A stretch of DNA of 64,000 bases from Chryseobacterium sp. MEBOG06 (GTDB lineage Bacteria > Bacteroidota > Bacteroidia > Flavobacteriales > Weeksellaceae), in the NCBI RefSeq assembly GCF_021869765.1, contig NZ_CP084580.1:3162001-3226000 (forward strand). Reading direction: 5' to 3'. The position numbers and the translations under genes are program-made. Position 1 is the first letter of the stretch; every line of letters begins with the position of its first letter. The notes under the pieces were generated by a model that saw nothing but the letters and a program-made list of their open reading frames with translations, searched no databases and was not told the origin of the DNA. Positions 44,081 to 53,439 of this stretch are shown here, in pieces.

Positions 44081-44758
44081 TCAGTTTTTAGTAAATGGAA
44101 TATTATTATAAAAACCGATCTGAATCTGTCCGCGATTCTTATTTTCCTGAATCTGGTTCATGTATCCTGCTTCTATTCTCATATTTTTATTAATTACATA
44201 GCCTAAAGCGCCATATACTCTGTTCCTATCGAAAACCGGACTGTTGAAATGAAGAAAGATCTCATTATATACGGATGCATACAGTGTTTTGGGAAGCATC
44301 TCTTTCTGAGTAATCGGAATATTGAAACCTAACATATATCGAAATCTCATTCTAAAATCATCTTCCAGAAAACGTTCTTCTAAGCGATATCGGTGCTGAA
44401 TATTAAAGCGCCCGAACTTCTGTTTTGTAATATACTGCTGGAAAATTCTATGTTCAATATTTTCTTTTTTTTCTCCGTTTACATAAGGCTGACTCAGAAT
44501 GAAACCATATCCCAACAAAACATTATTGTTATTTTCTGTCAGGTCATATCCAATTCCTGTACGTACTAAAAGCTGTTCCAGATCTCCGATACCATCAAAA
44601 TTCCGGTACTGGATTTCGTTATGCCAGTTCAGTTTCTTACTGATCTTATTATTCCCAAAGTACATATACCAGGCACCCAGATCACTTTTCTGTGCATACG
44701 TCAATACAGAACCTAATCCTAATACAGCAAAAGCCAGCTTCGTAAAAACCTTTCTCAT
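44081..44758 (-). CDS. DUF2490 outer-membrane protein
   Basis: The start is taken at 44758 (MRKVFTKLAF), which opens the signal peptide ending TYAQ; an ATG 9 bases upstream is possible. The ~225-aa protein shows DUF2490 blocks: LGAWYMYFGNNKISKKLNWHNEIQYR, IEHRIFQQYITKQKFGRFNIQHRYRLEERF and a C-terminal GYMNQIQENKNRGQIQIGFYNN. Alternating aromatic strands suggest a small outer-membrane beta-barrel. The function is unknown. Confidence 0.8.
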   Translation of the reverse strand: MRKVFTKLAFAVLGLGSVLTYAQKSDLGAWYMYFGNNKISKKLNWHNEIQYRNFDGIGDLEQLLVRTGIGYDLTENNNNVLLGYGFILSQPYVNGEKKENIEHRIFQQYITKQKFGRFNIQHRYRLEERFLEDDFRMRFRYMLGFNIPITQKEMLPKTLYASVYNEIFLHFNSPVFDRNRVYGALGYVINKNMRIEAGYMNQIQENKNRGQIQIGFYNNIPFTKN

Positions 44759-45151
44759 ATTTATCAATTACTATTATCTATCGTTTTTAACAAAATTAAT
44801 AATTTTAATCAATAATAGCAAGCAAATATTAAATGTAGCTTGAAACATTTTTTACAAGTAAATCATTTCAAATCTGAGGTTTTCCCTAATTACATTTCAT
44901 TTTATTCCAAAACCTTTCTATCAGGACGTTTTCTATTTTTCATCAAAGTAGTTATACCTTCTGGTATTCAAATTCAGGCTAATTCATTTATCCGGCACTC
45001 TGAACGATATAACCTTCGCAAAGTTAAAAAATTGAATGAAAGTTATAAAAACTAAACCTCCAAAGTACTAATTTTCAGAGGTTTAATTTGATTTTAAAAT
45101 TGGATTATTTTAAAGCTTCTATATCGTTTCTGTATGAAAACTAATCTAACT
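44759..45151. other. Intergenic region before the response regulator gene end
   Basis: This AT-rich gap has no supported gene. A 7-bp inverted repeat (45054-45060 with 45078-45084) may be the terminator of the response regulator gene at 45152. Confidence 0.4.
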
Positions 45152-45841
45152 TTATTCAAACCGGTCTTTCAGATAGTTCATATCTGCAATTTTGCTTTCA
45201 ATTGCGTAAACAACTAAACCGGCTGTATTTTTGGCTCCGGTTTTCAGTAAGAGACTATTGCGGTGACCTTCAACAGTTCTTGAACTTAAAAAAAGCTGGT
45301 CTGCAATTTCAGAGGTGCTGTATTGTTTGCAGATTAATTCCAATACTTCTTTTTCTCTTTTGGAAATATGATTGGCATCAAAAATACTGGACACTTTCTT
45401 TTTGGGTTCTGTAAGGTTTTGATGTAATGCTTCCAGTACTTCATTATTATAAAAAAAACCTTTATCATGTACTTCCCGAATCGCATTGAGCAATTCCGAA
45501 GGAGTCGAATTTTTTTTAAGAAAAGAACAGGCCCCTGACTGGATCATATTCACAATAAAAGCTTTTGTATTATAACTGGTGAGTGCAATAATCTTTATCT
45601 GAGGATATTTGATGTGGATCTGCTTGGTAGCTTCTACTCCGTTAACTTCCGGCATATTAAGATCCATGAGAATGATATCCGGAAGCTCTTCAAGGGCTGA
45701 CAGCTCATCAAGCAGCTCTTTACCATTGCTGAAATCACTGACGAGCTCAATATCTTTCTCTCTCTGTAGCAACAATGAGATTCCCTGACGAAACAGGGCT
45801 TCATCATCTACCGCTATTACCCGAATTATATCCTTTTGCAT
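45152..45841 (-). CDS. NarL/LuxR-type response regulator
   Basis: This 229-aa protein has a receiver domain (acid pocket Asp12-Asp13, phosphoacceptor Asp60 in IILMDLNMPEVNG, Thr/Ser in ALTSYN, Lys in FLKKN) and a C-terminal LuxR helix-turn-helix (about 160-225: SKREKEVLELICKQYSTSEIAD...RTVEGHR). The kinase gene lies 12 bases upstream, so they form a two-component system. The targets are unknown; the gene for a membrane protein just upstream is a candidate cofactor. Confidence 0.93.
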   Translation of the reverse strand: MQKDIIRVIAVDDEALFRQGISLLLQREKDIELVSDFSNGKELLDELSALEELPDIILMDLNMPEVNGVEATKQIHIKYPQIKIIALTSYNTKAFIVNMIQSGACSFLKKNSTPSELLNAIREVHDKGFFYNNEVLEALHQNLTEPKKKVSSIFDANHISKREKEVLELICKQYSTSEIADQLFLSSRTVEGHRNSLLLKTGAKNTAGLVVYAIESKIADMNYLKDRFE

Positions 45842-45853
45842 CTTATTAATTAT

Positions 45854-46630
45854 TTAAAATGTAAATTCTACTGTAATTCCTTTTCTGTTTTCACTTTCAA
45901 TTTTCAAAGTACCATTAATCAGTTCTACGCGGCTTCTGATATTCCGAAGGCCCAATCCTCCTTTCAAAGTATCTTCATCAAGATTAAATCCTTTGCCGTC
46001 ATCTTTATAAATGCAGGTGTTTTTTCCATCTTTTCCTATAAATTCTATTTCAATATGGGTGCTTTCACCATGTTTTATAGAATTATTGATCAGCTCCTGA
46101 ACTATTCTAAAGATATGCAAATTTTTTTCATTTTCTGCTTTTGCAAAGTACAGACTGCTGGAATAGGAAATCTGTATGGTCTTAGAAAGATTAATTTCAG
46201 AACATAATGCATCTATCGCTGCATGCAGTCCAAATTTCTCTAAAATAGGAGGAAGCAAATCGTGTGAGATTTGCCTGGCACTTTCTGCTGTTTTGTTGAC
46301 CAAATGTATTATTTTATTTTTCAGTTCGTTATATTCTTCTCTTGTGGCATTTTCGTAATCCAGCAGATGGATATTTAAAGAGACAACACTTAGTTTTGAA
46401 CTGATATCATCATGCAGATCCTGTGCGATCCGCAATCTTTCTTTTTCCTGAGCGCTGATAATTGCATGGGTAAGGTCTTTCTCGTACCTGACTTCCAGTT
46501 CTTTTTTCTCAATAAGATTTCTGGTTATTTTCTTATTTGAAAAATAATAAAATAGGATCAGGGTAACGGCCAGTAAAGTAAATGCCAGAAAGGTATAAAC
46601 AATAGTGGAGATAATTGTATTCTCATTCAT
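45854..46630 (-). CDS. Sensor histidine kinase (HisKA_3)
   Basis: This 258-aa kinase has one N-terminal membrane helix (about 10-30) with little periplasmic part. It has a dimerisation box with phospho-His in RIAQDLHDDISSKLSVVSLN (about 66-85), and HATPase_c blocks IVQELINNSIKHG (N-box), DDGKGFNLD (G1) and GGLGLRNIRSRVELINGT (G2). With no sensing domain of its own, it may read a signal through the membrane protein encoded upstream. It pairs with the regulator at 45152. Confidence 0.92.
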   Translation of the reverse strand: MNENTIISTIVYTFLAFTLLAVTLILFYYFSNKKITRNLIEKKELEVRYEKDLTHAIISAQEKERLRIAQDLHDDISSKLSVVSLNIHLLDYENATREEYNELKNKIIHLVNKTAESARQISHDLLPPILEKFGLHAAIDALCSEINLSKTIQISYSSSLYFAKAENEKNLHIFRIVQELINNSIKHGESTHIEIEFIGKDGKNTCIYKDDGKGFNLDEDTLKGGLGLRNIRSRVELINGTLKIESENRKGITVEFTF

Positions 46631-46650
46631 CTTTTAAATAATAACAGTAA

Positions 46651-47283
46651 TTACACATTTTTTCTACGGAAAGAAAGATATTCTGCCAAAATAAAAATCT
46701 GGTATACAATAAACATCACAACATTGAAAACCCATATCTCTTTATGCAGTTTTCTATTCATTACCGTATATAAATTTCCGGACAGAAATATCACGGTACT
46801 GCTTATCAGGTACAGTAAAAGTCCCAGGCTTATATAATTATATTTTTTTTCGGTATCCAATATATTGTACAAATGAAATAATGCCAGGATAACAATAGAA
46901 TAAGAGGTGGCAAAAATTTCAAACAGATTAAAAACAAAATATTTTTCCGGATATATAATATATTGTATAACAAGAACCGCAGGAATGGCAATTAAAAGAG
47001 TACGCGCTGCTTTCTTCTGATATTTTTCAGTTAAAATCTCATGAAAAAATAAACCCAGCAGCAGAAACTGACCTATCAGATAATAATGAGAGAAAAAAAG
47101 ATTATTAATCTTCTGGTAATTTAATACATAGAAGACAATTTCACATATTAATATCCAGGCTAAATAGCTTATAAAAAATATATAGGCTTTTCCGGAACCG
47201 GAAAAGCCTATACAGTATACTGCCAGATTAATCAGCAGAATGCCTTTTCCAATTAATGACAATATTTCAATCCACTGATCCAC
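46651..47283 (-). CDS. Multi-pass membrane protein upstream of the two-component pair
   Basis: This 210-aa integral membrane protein has about six to seven transmembrane helices, spaced by short loops, with no soluble domain. No family is recognised. It starts the operon with the histidine kinase and regulator, separated by 20 bases. Because the kinase lacks a large sensor domain, this protein could be the signal-sensing partner; that is inference only. Confidence 0.65.
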   Translation of the reverse strand: MDQWIEILSLIGKGILLINLAVYCIGFSGSGKAYIFFISYLAWILICEIVFYVLNYQKINNLFFSHYYLIGQFLLLGLFFHEILTEKYQKKAARTLLIAIPAVLVIQYIIYPEKYFVFNLFEIFATSYSIVILALFHLYNILDTEKKYNYISLGLLLYLISSTVIFLSGNLYTVMNRKLHKEIWVFNVVMFIVYQIFILAEYLSFRRKNV

Positions 47284-47303
47284 TGATATCTGTTTTTTTC
47301 AGG

Positions 47304-47630
47304 TTATGACTCCCACCACTTATTGGCAGAGCATACACTTGGACAGGGAGTTGTCATATCATATATATAATCTCCTGTTTCATAATTTACAATATCATTA
47401 TCTTTATCATCAACTCCTACTAACAGGAATTTAAATTCTCCACCGTCGGTAATTGCATTATATCCTCGAAACTTTTCAATTCCTTTGTCTTTACTGAAGA
47501 TATCATCTACATCTTGTGCCGGAATGAGGTGGGCTTTTATCGACATTCCGTCAATATCTTTTCTATTCTGCCAATTGTTAATCCATTTTTTGGCGTCTTT
47601 TAATAAGACTGCATGTTTAGGTAATTCCAT
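47304..47630 (-). CDS. Small hypothetical protein, no leader
   Basis: This 108-aa protein without signal peptide or membrane segment appears cytoplasmic. Features are a Trp-Ile-Asn-Asn-Trp block near the N-terminus, acidic middle, and a Cys-rich C-terminus (C-P-S-V-C-S). No family is recognised. It is 20 bases upstream of the membrane-protein gene, on the same strand, and could be the first gene of that operon. Confidence 0.6.
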   Translation of the reverse strand: MELPKHAVLLKDAKKWINNWQNRKDIDGMSIKAHLIPAQDVDDIFSKDKGIEKFRGYNAITDGGEFKFLLVGVDDKDNDIVNYETGDYIYDMTTPCPSVCSANKWWES

Positions 47631-47979
47631 AGTTTTTAATTTTATTTACATAATGGTTTATTAATGAATATTATCAATAAAAACACACTACAAGTTATAA
47701 AAAAAACAAATTATATTGCCAAAATAAATTCATTTAATTTTTAGCTGTACAGAAGCCGTCTTTCCTTTTCAAAAGTAGAATAATACAGGATACAAAGACT
47801 GCGTATTTCTACGTGTTTTTCAATTCAGTATTTAATACGCTGCTCCCGCTTTTAAATTCAGCGTTACTTTGAGGTATCCTTAATAGAGAAACTGAACAAG
47901 GGAAATGAAAAGTTCTGACATTTTATTTTCTTCTGTAAAATATTTTGAAAAAAAATACCAACTATAAAAAATCTCTACC
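47631..47979. other. Divergent spacer
   Basis: This gap separates the small hypothetical gene (minus) from the T9SS cargo gene (plus). It must hold both promoters, but no full TTG/TAnnTTTG pair was found. It is AT-rich with no open frame of interest. Confidence 0.4.
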
Positions 47980-48822
47980 ATGAAAAAAATTATCTTCTTT
48001 GCAATTCTTGTTTTCATAAGCAATTTTGCATCTATGAGTGCACAGACGAGCACTGTAACTTTTGAAACTTCACCTGGTGGCACCACAAGCTTTACCAGTA
48101 ATGGATATACATTTAACATTGTTTCACAGGCAGGAACTTTTAGAATTCAATCCAACTACCCGGGAACCGGCTGGAACGGAACAGCCAATGATAATGTTTA
48201 TATCGACAATACCGGAACAACCAACATCCCTTCGCCTTCATTCAGTATTAAAAGTACCTCTTCATTTACTGTATCAAAATTCTGGGTCTTTCTAAGCAAT
48301 ACTGCTTTAAACCAATCTACCTCCTCAGGAACTCTTATTATTACAGGAAAATTAGGCGGTATCATGAAATTCACCACAACAAAAACGTCCGGCTTCAATA
48401 CTACTTTCAATGCTACAACGGGAACTACAGGTACTTCTAACGGATTTACGCTGATTGATCTTTCTACCCTGAATAATCAGAATAACAGCAATACAATCAT
48501 TGACGAGATCCAGCTGCAATCAACCGGAGGCTATTTATATATGTGCCTTGATGCCTTTACATGGACAAAACCTGCAACGCTGGGAATTGCAGAAAATATC
48601 ATCAAAGACAAAGCCCAGATATATCCTAATCCAACTTCAGGAGTCTTCCATATAGACCTGGCTAAAAATACTAAGGTTTCCTTATATGATCAGTCCGGAA
48701 AGCTTGTCCAAGCTGAAGAAGCTGTAAAAGGTGAAAATAAAATTGACATTACCCGTCTTCCGAACGGAATTTATCTCATCACAACAGAATCAGGAAGCTA
48801 TAAAATTCTTAAAAAAGATTAA
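47980..48822 (+). CDS. Secreted protein with T9SS type A sorting tail
   Basis: This 280-aa protein has a signal peptide ending near residue 21 (MSAQ). The middle is a Thr/Ser/Asn-rich, strand-rich domain with no recognised function. The last ~75 residues are a T9SS type A sorting domain: QIYPNPTSGVFHI, VSLYDQSGKLV, ITRLPNGIYLITT, KILKKD. It is therefore exported by the type IX system to the cell surface or medium. It is one of few plus-strand genes here and has a terminator behind it. Confidence 0.88.
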   Translation: MKKIIFFAILVFISNFASMSAQTSTVTFETSPGGTTSFTSNGYTFNIVSQAGTFRIQSNYPGTGWNGTANDNVYIDNTGTTNIPSPSFSIKSTSSFTVSKFWVFLSNTALNQSTSSGTLIITGKLGGIMKFTTTKTSGFNTTFNATTGTTGTSNGFTLIDLSTLNNQNNSNTIIDEIQLQSTGGYLYMCLDAFTWTKPATLGIAENIIKDKAQIYPNPTSGVFHIDLAKNTKVSLYDQSGKLVQAEEAVKGENKIDITRLPNGIYLITTESGSYKILKKD

Positions 48823-48895
48823 CCAATCTCTGTTCCTGATACCGGTTCCAATTAAATTTTGAAAACCGGAAAATAGAAAAGGACTAGTCAATCAA

Positions 48896-48923
48896 AAAAA
48901 CCGACAGATATCTGTCGGTTTTT
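48896..48923. terminator. Perfect-palindrome terminator, bidirectional
   Basis: The 28-base stretch is its own reverse complement, with A-runs on the left and T-runs on the right, so it can end both the T9SS cargo transcript (plus) and the 48948 VOC transcript (minus). Confidence 0.75.
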
Positions 48924-48947
48924 AAATATTTTAAATATAAATACATT

Positions 48948-49397
48948 TTACGGATGCTGCTGCATTTTGGCAGGATCGTCATAGTTTACCATCCAGTTAA
49001 TTCCGAATTTATCGGTAAACATCCCAAAATAGGCTCCCCAGAATGTATCTGCCATTGGCATGGTTACCTGTCCGCCTTTAGAGAGGCCATTAAACAATTT
49101 ACCCGCTTCTTCTTTAGATTCTGCATTGATAGAAATTGAGAAGTTATTTCCTGCCTGAAATTGAGAAGCCCATTCTCCTCCTGTATCACTTCCCATCAAA
49201 ACAGTTTCTTTGGAAATCGGAAGGGTTACATGCATTATTTTATCTTTATCTTCTTCAGCAGCCTCTTTCCCTTCCATTGGAGGCATCTCTCCAAAAGTTC
49301 CGATATAAGGGTATTCACCTCCGAAAACCGATTTATAGAAATCAAATGCTTCCCTGCAGTTTCCGTTGAATGTTAAATAAACATTTACTGTTGCCAT
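48948..49397 (-). CDS. VOC-family protein, PhnB-like
   Basis: This 149-aa protein begins VNVYLTFNGNCREAFDFYKSVFGGEYPYIGTFGEMP and has an ISKETVLMGSD block and a C-terminal WGAYFGMFTDKFGINWMVNYD, the pattern of the 3-demethylubiquinone-9 3-methyltransferase-like/PhnB group of VOC proteins. The substrate is unknown. It is the last gene before the shared palindromic terminator. Confidence 0.85.
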   Translation of the reverse strand: MATVNVYLTFNGNCREAFDFYKSVFGGEYPYIGTFGEMPPMEGKEAAEEDKDKIMHVTLPISKETVLMGSDTGGEWASQFQAGNNFSISINAESKEEAGKLFNGLSKGGQVTMPMADTFWGAYFGMFTDKFGINWMVNYDDPAKMQQHP

Positions 49398-49448
49398 GAT
49401 TGTTTTTTTTAGTTAAGTTTTTTATCAAATACTATTTCAGACACTTCA

Positions 49449-49820
49449 TTATCTGTGCTGATCTATTAAAATCATATTACCATCAGGATCTTTCAGGTAA
49501 ATATGTTCAGGTCCTGAAGTAGCTTCGTCGGCTTCTTTGTCAATTTCTACCCCACTTTCCTTTAAATGCTTCTGAATCTCACGCACATCGTCAAAAGATT
49601 CAAGATTATGTGCATTCTCATCCCATCCCGGATTGAAGGTAAGCATATTCCCATCAAACATCGCCTGAAAAAGACCTATCAGAGTAGATCCATTTTTCAT
49701 GACCAGATAATTCTGTTCTGTATTTCCAGCCATTGTAGTAAAACCCAGTTTCTCATAAAAATCTTTAGATTTCTGAAGATCCTTTACACTTAAGCTGATC
49801 GAAAAAGCTCCTAGTTTCAT
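49449..49820 (-). CDS. VOC-family protein
   Basis: This 123-aa protein has paired VOC modules: FSISLSVKDLQKSKDFYEKLGFTTMAG at the N-terminus and SGPEHIYLKDPDGNMILIDQH at the C-terminus, with the metal-ligand pattern His/Glu. It is related in fold only to the two other VOC proteins in this window. The substrate is unknown. Confidence 0.85.
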   Translation of the reverse strand: MKLGAFSISLSVKDLQKSKDFYEKLGFTTMAGNTEQNYLVMKNGSTLIGLFQAMFDGNMLTFNPGWDENAHNLESFDDVREIQKHLKESGVEIDKEADEATSGPEHIYLKDPDGNMILIDQHR

Positions 49821-49915
49821 ATAATTGTTATCGAGTTATTATTCAAAGTTACTGACCCGAAATCCGGCGTTCAGATTCTGCATTAAAATTGATGGTAAGG
49901 CTGTAATGCTTTTAT

Positions 49916-50386
49916 TTACTGGTTTTTTAAATGGGTTTTAAAATCCAGCGTCCCGTCATAACTTTTCCAGTCACCAATCAGTTCAATATACTGCCCTTCT
50001 ATCTTCTCCGTTTTCCTGTTCCATTTAAAATTATAAACAAACTTTCCTTTAAGAAGTCCAGAATGTTTTCCCTTATTTTCCTCTGCCAGTTCATAGTCTC
50101 CGAATATGGTCCCCTGTTTTTTAGCATCTTTATACTTTGAAATGGTAATTTTACCTTCGAACTTTGTATAATTGGTATCCACAAGGGTATAACCTGAAAC
50201 AAAATATTCCTGGTCATTTTTTTTATTCTGCTCAGCAGTATTGATCTTCAGTTTGAGTCCCTGACCTTTACTTCCGATCGTTCCTATATAAGGTTTGCTA
50301 TTGTTCAGCCAGGTATTTGAAATATCCGGCATCTGCCCCAATACAAAGTGAGCGGTAAAAATAAAGAGTAATAAAAGTTTTTTCAT
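49916..50386 (-). CDS. Small secreted protein of unknown function
   Basis: This 156-aa protein has a signal peptide ending VLGQ. The mature part is basic with alternating strands and contains GKITISKYKDAKKQGTIFGDYEL and a closing IEGQYIELIGDWKSYDGTLDF. No family is recognised. It lies 11 bases downstream of the DUF1569 gene and is probably cotranscribed with it. Confidence 0.65.
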   Translation of the reverse strand: MKKLLLLFIFTAHFVLGQMPDISNTWLNNSKPYIGTIGSKGQGLKLKINTAEQNKKNDQEYFVSGYTLVDTNYTKFEGKITISKYKDAKKQGTIFGDYELAEENKGKHSGLLKGKFVYNFKWNRKTEKIEGQYIELIGDWKSYDGTLDFKTHLKNQ

Positions 50387-50397
50387 AGGTTGGTTTT

Positions 50398-50853
50398 CTA
50401 AACGCCAAACTGGCCTAAGTGGTGGTTGAGATGTTTTGCAAACATATTATTCCACTCCTGGGCTTTTAATTTTCCGAAAGAAAAAGATTCTTTATCATCA
50501 AAAGCGTCTGCTCCCAATTGCTGGGTCTTTTGAATAAAACCGATTAATCTTGTTTTTTCTTCCTGGAAATTTTTTCTGGTCGTTACTAAAAACTGAGGCG
50601 AAGTAGGAGAATCTCTTGGATAAGCTTTTTCACCTACCACTTTAGATTTTACAAAAGTTTTTAAAATAAATTTTGCAATAGATCCCGGTTTTTTATGTTT
50701 TTCAGGCTCATAAACCATTTCATATGTTATGCAACAATGCGCCAACATCTGATCAACTGTCATTTTCCCCCATAAGCCATGGGTATCCTCTACCAATCTG
50801 TTGATTCTATCAATATAGTTTTGAGCATCTTTTGCATCAAATACGTTTTCCAT
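50398..50853 (-). CDS. DUF1569 (DinB-like) protein
   Basis: This 151-aa cytoplasmic protein has the DUF1569 four-helix-bundle pattern: GKMTVDQMLAHCCITYEM near residue 34 and a C-terminal KHLNHHLGQFGV with conserved His residues. DinB-like proteins often bind a metal through three His; here candidates are His40, the HLNHH run and their neighbours. The biological role is unknown. Confidence 0.8.
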   Translation of the reverse strand: MENVFDAKDAQNYIDRINRLVEDTHGLWGKMTVDQMLAHCCITYEMVYEPEKHKKPGSIAKFILKTFVKSKVVGEKAYPRDSPTSPQFLVTTRKNFQEEKTRLIGFIQKTQQLGADAFDDKESFSFGKLKAQEWNNMFAKHLNHHLGQFGV

Positions 50854-51170
50854 TTTTTTCTAATTTATAACAAACAAATATATCAGTTTTTTCGTTTGAT
50901 TTTATCTATGAGTAAATATTTCGTGATGAAAAACAAATGTAGGTTTTGAAGTGATATTTTTTGGTTGTGCGTGGCCGGTTTCCGGATGGAAAGGTTACAG
51001 GAAAGTCAGAGAAGAAAAGAATATAGGTTTTGCTCAATGTTTTGGCTCTTTTAATATCACTATTGAATCATCATATTTAGCCACAGAATTCTTAACCGAC
51101 TATTGAAAGCAGACCAATAACCGACTACTATAAAACTGCAGCTTCAAAAATCATCAGGGGACGGAAAAAA
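50854..51170. other. Intergenic region
   Basis: This is AT-rich spacer between the DUF1569 gene and the 3' end of the export operon. A TAnnTTTG match on the minus strand at 50875-50882 is a possible -7 box for the DUF1569 gene. No gene was supported. Confidence 0.4.
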
Positions 51171-52379
51171 TTATTCAGCGGTATCATGAAAAGCATCCTC
51201 AGCCGCGATCTCCTGCGGAGCAGCCTTTTTGAAAATAAACCAAAGTTTAATCTTTAAGGCAATCCAGCCTAAAATGGCATAAACTACTAAAAGAATGCTA
51301 AGATGTTTCAGGTAAGGAAAAGTGAGCTCAACAGACCCCTTTTGAATTAATAAAATTTTAAAAGCCTGCAAAAATGGAGTCAATGGAATAATATTGGCGA
51401 TAAACTGAACGAAAGCAGGCATCGCACTCAAAGGCCATGTAAATCCACTGATAATGAAAGCAGGAGAAGCAATAACCATAAGAATCTGTGTAGCCTTCAA
51501 TGCATCTGGAATAAGGATACTTATAAATACTCCCAAAAATGAAACTGATCCCACAAAAACAGCCGTAAGAAGTATAAAATTGAGTATTCCCTCCGGCATC
51601 GGGACCCTGAAGATCATATGCATGAAGTAATAAATTCCTACAATAAGAATAGAAAATACCCAGATTGGGATCACCTTGATAAGCATTGTTGGGAATGCCC
51701 ATTTTTTCATTTTAAGATATTCTTTCACAAAGGAACCTCTTTCAAATTCTGCAGCAAAACTCACTGCCATTGCCAACAGAATAACCTGCTGTAAAACGAC
51801 AGCCAGCATCGCCGGCCACATAAAGATCAGATAATTTCCCGTGGTATTGAATAGTGTAATATAATTGGCTTTGAAAGGCTCATATTGGGTAGCTGCTTTT
51901 GCCGCAGGCATTCCCGCCTTCTGTAATGCTTTTATGGAAGCTCCTGCAGAGAAAGTTCCTATGGTAAGCTGTAGCGCTTTGGATGCAAAATTGGCCGTTA
52001 GCACGTTTCCTGTATTGATATAAACATTCAGCTCAGGATACTTTTTTTGAAGCATATCTCCTTCAAATCTGGAAGGAATAATCACAACTCCGGCAGCCTC
52101 GTGCCTGATCACCTCATCTTTAATACTCAGAGGTTCCTGCAGGTATTTGATAATTTTGATACTTTTATTATCATCCAGCATTTCCGTCAATTGATTAGAG
52201 AGCGGAGTATTATCTCTGTCAATAACCAATACGGGAGTATTTTCCACTTTTCCGCTTTTGTAGACAAACCCCAGCAAGGTTGCGTAAAAGACGGGTGCCA
52301 GAAAGAACACAGTCCTTAAGGTAGAATTGCCGATAAAAAGTTTGAACTCACGTTTTAAAAGACGGAAAAATTCTTTCAT
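51171..52379 (-). CDS. ABC-2 type transporter permease (YhhJ-like)
   Basis: This 402-aa membrane protein has one N-terminal helix (about 20-40), a long periplasmic loop of ~130 residues, then about five helices ending near residue 390. That is the ABC-2 permease layout used for exporters. No ATPase gene is adjacent, so the ATP-binding partner must be encoded elsewhere or fused in another gene. It follows the HlyD and TolC genes, as in YbhFSR/YhhJ-like tripartite pumps. The substrate is unknown. Confidence 0.85.
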   Translation of the reverse strand: MKEFFRLLKREFKLFIGNSTLRTVFFLAPVFYATLLGFVYKSGKVENTPVLVIDRDNTPLSNQLTEMLDDNKSIKIIKYLQEPLSIKDEVIRHEAAGVVIIPSRFEGDMLQKKYPELNVYINTGNVLTANFASKALQLTIGTFSAGASIKALQKAGMPAAKAATQYEPFKANYITLFNTTGNYLIFMWPAMLAVVLQQVILLAMAVSFAAEFERGSFVKEYLKMKKWAFPTMLIKVIPIWVFSILIVGIYYFMHMIFRVPMPEGILNFILLTAVFVGSVSFLGVFISILIPDALKATQILMVIASPAFIISGFTWPLSAMPAFVQFIANIIPLTPFLQAFKILLIQKGSVELTFPYLKHLSILLVVYAILGWIALKIKLWFIFKKAAPQEIAAEDAFHDTAE

Positions 52380-52471
52380 CTGTATATTTTTATATTTTTA
52401 ATGGACACGGAATCTAAGATCTATTCATTCTTTATCAGAGATGAAAATCATCTATCCTGCTCCATTTCATA

Positions 52472-53431
52472 TTACTTGAGGATAACATTGGCATTTACCA
52501 GAATACTTTTGGCCTTATTCATATCTTTAGGCTTCACCTTGATCTCGTAGATAGCATCCTGTAACTGATAATCCGGGTAAGCTGTTGTAATATCAGCATA
52601 CTTTGTCAGCTGTTTGATATATACTATGCTTCCCTGCAGACTTTCTTTATTGTAGACCACCTGCATATTGACCTCCTGCCCTTTCTTGTACTTTGAGATA
52701 GCACTTTCTGGGATAGTAAATCTGAAATAGGTACTTTCAGGAATATATCCATTAAACAGAGCAAAGCCGGCGGTTGCCAATTCTCCGGTATTCAGACTGA
52801 TGGTTTCTATTTCCATATCATTGGTAGCAATGATGTACCTTTCGGAATAGGCTACGTTTGCTTCCTGCAAAGCTCCTTTTGCCTGAGAAGCCTGTCCTGC
52901 TGCCATTTCCACTTTTTCGAAACGCGTCCCTCTTTGCACATCATCAAGTTCTGCCACTACAGCATCATATTGTGCTTTTGCTCCCTGAAGTTTTGCATAG
53001 ATCTCATCATGAGCCTGCGGAGACATCAGGCTGTCACGGAACATATTATTGGCTCTTCTGTAAGATTTCTGAGCAAATTCATACTGTTCTTTCAATCCTT
53101 TATATTTAGCCTGCAGCTGTTTCATCTGATCTGCTGTTGCCCCGTTTTTGGCCATTTGTTCCTGTGCCGTTGCCGCACTTACAGCCCCCTGAGCCTGTGC
53201 TATTTTTGCAGAAACCTCCGGTACATCAAGTTGTGCCAGGGTATCTCCTTTTTTCACAGTCTGACCTTCGGAAACGTATATTTTTAAAATTCTGCCGGTA
53301 ACTTTAGGAGCAAAAGAGATCACTTCTTTTTTTGTTTTCCCTTCAGGTTCTGTGTATTTTTCATTTTTTTTGTCACAGCTTCCCAGCACAAACAGAGCAG
53401 CAAAGAGTATAGATATATTTTTATGCATCAT
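52472..53431 (-). CDS. HlyD-family membrane-fusion lipoprotein
   Basis: This 319-aa lipoprotein (lipobox L-G-S-C, about residue 19) has the biotinyl-lipoyl-like half-motifs GRILKIYVSEGQTVKKGDTLAQLD (about 46-68), a long alpha-helical hairpin (about 75-190) and a matching returning strand. It links the inner-membrane permease (51171) with a TolC-like channel (53440), which is the gene just upstream by 8 bases. Relatives export drugs or lipids. Confidence 0.9.
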   Translation of the reverse strand: MMHKNISILFAALFVLGSCDKKNEKYTEPEGKTKKEVISFAPKVTGRILKIYVSEGQTVKKGDTLAQLDVPEVSAKIAQAQGAVSAATAQEQMAKNGATADQMKQLQAKYKGLKEQYEFAQKSYRRANNMFRDSLMSPQAHDEIYAKLQGAKAQYDAVVAELDDVQRGTRFEKVEMAAGQASQAKGALQEANVAYSERYIIATNDMEIETISLNTGELATAGFALFNGYIPESTYFRFTIPESAISKYKKGQEVNMQVVYNKESLQGSIVYIKQLTKYADITTAYPDYQLQDAIYEIKVKPKDMNKAKSILVNANVILK

Positions 53432-53439
53432 TTTAATTT

